Assembly (NCBI GenBank): GCA_001970955.1
Contig: MPUH01000193.1
Span: 1-64,000 of the forward strand
Source of the DNA: Stentor coeruleus
Lineage: Eukaryota > Ciliophora > Heterotrichea > Heterotrichida > Stentoridae
Direction of reading: 5' to 3'
DNA length: 64,000 nucleotides
This document shows positions 62,827 through 64,000 of this stretch, piece by piece (the stretch's first letter is position 1; every line of letters begins with the position of its first letter). The notes beneath the pieces are model-generated. The model saw nothing but the letters and a program-made list of their open reading frames with translations, searched no databases and had not been told where the DNA came from. Position numbers and translations under genes: made by a program.

Positions 62827-64000
62827 ATGGCTTTATGCTCAAAATGCCCAAGTAGAGCTATGTGGATATGTAAATGTTCAAACATAAATTTATGCAAAGA
62901 CCATGCCGGAGAACATTCTATGAGTCATTTTTTATGGAAAACAAACCCCGACTTAAATCAAATCGAATTTTCTCTATCAAAAACAGAAAGAAAAGACTTT
63001 AAATCTGAAATCGAACGTAGAATAGGGATAATTGAAAGTTATAAAAAGCAAATATTCCAAGATACTTTGGAATATATAAAAAAAATAGAAGTTTTATGCA
63101 AAAATTCTATAAAAAGACTTAATATAACAATTGCTGAGTATCAAGAATTATTAGATAAAACATATTTTGATAAGGAAACATGGGACAAAATTCAGAGTAT
63201 ATTAAAAACATGTATTGATCCATATAATAAAGGAAAAAATCTTGCAGTTCATAAAAGTGTTGTCAATTATTATAATAAGAATTTTTTAAAAGAAATACAG
63301 TTTTATCAAAATGATGTTGCTAAAAAACTTAATAAGAATTTTGATTTATGTGTTGAAGGGCATGCTTTATATGTATATTGTGTTGCAATTTCTAATGATG
63401 ATAAGCATGCTGCATCAGGATCACATGATATGACTATAAGAATATGGGATATAGTAAAAAATGTCCAGGAATATTACTTTGAGGGTCATAAAGATAAAAT
63501 TTTCACCCTGGAATTTACCCCAGATGGAAATTATCTATTATCAGGTTCGGCAGATACAACAGTTCGAATATGGGACATAATCAAACGATGTCAGCATGCG
63601 ATACTCCAAGGGCATATAGACTACGTTTGGAAAGTTTCTGTGTTTCATAAAACCCCTAATGCAATATCCGCTTCATCAGACAGAGCTTTATATATCTGGG
63701 ATTTAACAGCATGTAAAGAAAAGACTAAAATAATATCCCATAAAGGGCCAATATCATGTTTAGACATATCATCAGATGACAAATTCTGTATTTCAGGTTC
63801 AAGTGATACCACACTTAAAATATGGGATTTAGATAAATATATTGAAATATATACACTTTATGGTCATACTGATTCAATATGGAGTGTTGTTATTACTAAT
63901 AATAATAAAATTGCTGTATCAGGATCTGAAGATCGTACTGTTAGAGTTTGGGATTTAGAAAAAAAACAACAAAAAGCTATTTTACAAGGACATACTGATA
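62827..64000 (+). CDS. B-box-like/WD40 protein, paralogue of the 46.3-48.9 kb gene, partial
   Basis: The frame runs from the ATG at 62827 to the window end, 391 residues, incomplete. The N-terminus MALCSKCPSRAMWICKCSNINLCKDHAGEHSMSH repeats the Cys/His spacing of the gene at 48868 (CxxC-x7-CxC-x5-CxxH-x3-H-x3-H). A helical linker follows (ERKDFKSEIERRIGIIESYKKQI), then WD40 repeats from about residue 175 (SGSHDMTIRIWDI, SGSADTTVRIWDI, SGSSDTTLKIWDLDKY, SGSEDRTVRVWDLEKKQ). It is a diverged paralogue, in opposite orientation and 14 kb away, probably from an expanded family in this organism. The remaining repeats and stop lie beyond the window. Confidence 0.9.
   Translation, partial: MALCSKCPSRAMWICKCSNINLCKDHAGEHSMSHFLWKTNPDLNQIEFSLSKTERKDFKSEIERRIGIIESYKKQIFQDTLEYIKKIEVLCKNSIKRLNITIAEYQELLDKTYFDKETWDKIQSILKTCIDPYNKGKNLAVHKSVVNYYNKNFLKEIQFYQNDVAKKLNKNFDLCVEGHALYVYCVAISNDDKHAASGSHDMTIRIWDIVKNVQEYYFEGHKDKIFTLEFTPDGNYLLSGSADTTVRIWDIIKRCQHAILQGHIDYVWKVSVFHKTPNAISASSDRALYIWDLTACKEKTKIISHKGPISCLDISSDDKFCISGSSDTTLKIWDLDKYIEIYTLYGHTDSIWSVVITNNNKIAVSGSEDRTVRVWDLEKKQQKAILQGHTD

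Noticed and set aside
1-64000. tRNA, 5S or spliceosomal RNA genes
   Set aside because: No T-loop consensus (GGTTCGAATC or complement) with a matching acceptor stem, and no U6-like core, was found in the spacers.
1-64000. Telomere repeats or chromosome ends
   Set aside because: No short C/A tandem array at either edge; the window lies inside a longer molecule.

Overview
The window looks like macronuclear DNA of a heterotrich ciliate, most likely Stentor or a close relative. It is AT-rich and gene-dense, with 30 protein-coding genes on both strands. TAA, TAG and TGA all act as stops (TGA ends the genes at 9521 and 38043), so the genetic code is standard. I found seven introns. Every one is exactly 15 nt (GTA...AG), and removing each restores a conserved protein. 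Standard code plus 15-nt introns is the published signature of Stentor; Blepharisma, which also has tiny introns, reads TGA as Trp.

Layout. 1-6 kb: ankyrin-repeat kinase (cut by the left edge), a secreted Cys-repeat protein, and a voltage-sensor/phosphodiesterase fusion. 6.7-9.5 kb: a tandem pair of AGC kinases. 9.9-17.6 kb: two coiled-coil proteins, a PHO80-type cyclin, the ciliary protein CFAP52 and a PRL-type prenylated phosphatase. 17.9-22.3 kb: a pseudoprotease-kelch protein, a GST with a lipidation-type N-terminus and a four-TM protein. 22.3-30.2 kb: one very large IP3-receptor-like Ca2+ release channel. 31.4-38 kb: succinyl-CoA ligase beta, a plasma-membrane-type Ca2+ ATPase and a septin. 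38.8-44.8 kb: a zinc-finger protein, a syntaxin-18-like SNARE, a CDPK and a CK1-like kinase. 46.3-50.5 kb: a B-box/WD40 protein with a Merlin-family DNA transposon remnant just upstream, then a bacterial-type SleB hydrolase. 51.4-56 kb: an Hsp110-like chaperone and a CTFxPxI-repeat protein. 57.2-62.2 kb: two tandem Cache-domain receptors, a cathepsin-L-like protein lacking its catalytic Cys, and ribosomal protein eL39. 62.8 kb to the right edge: a second B-box/WD40 gene.

Themes. Signalling genes dominate: voltage-sensor PDE, IP3R-like channel, Ca2+ pump, CDPK, AGC and CK1 kinases, Cache receptors. These suit a large excitable ciliate, but nothing shows that they are co-regulated. The point most worth following is the voltage-sensor/PDE fusion, which could link membrane potential directly to cyclic-nucleotide breakdown.

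Assembly caution. Four single N bases (27674, 27995, 53660, 56010) each sit between two near-identical copies of 40-152 bp, as expected from contig ends joined without merging their overlap. Four further tandem duplications of 37-78 bp without an N look similar. Several of them break or lengthen reading frames. I annotate the affected genes as single intact genes and treat the duplications as probable artefacts.
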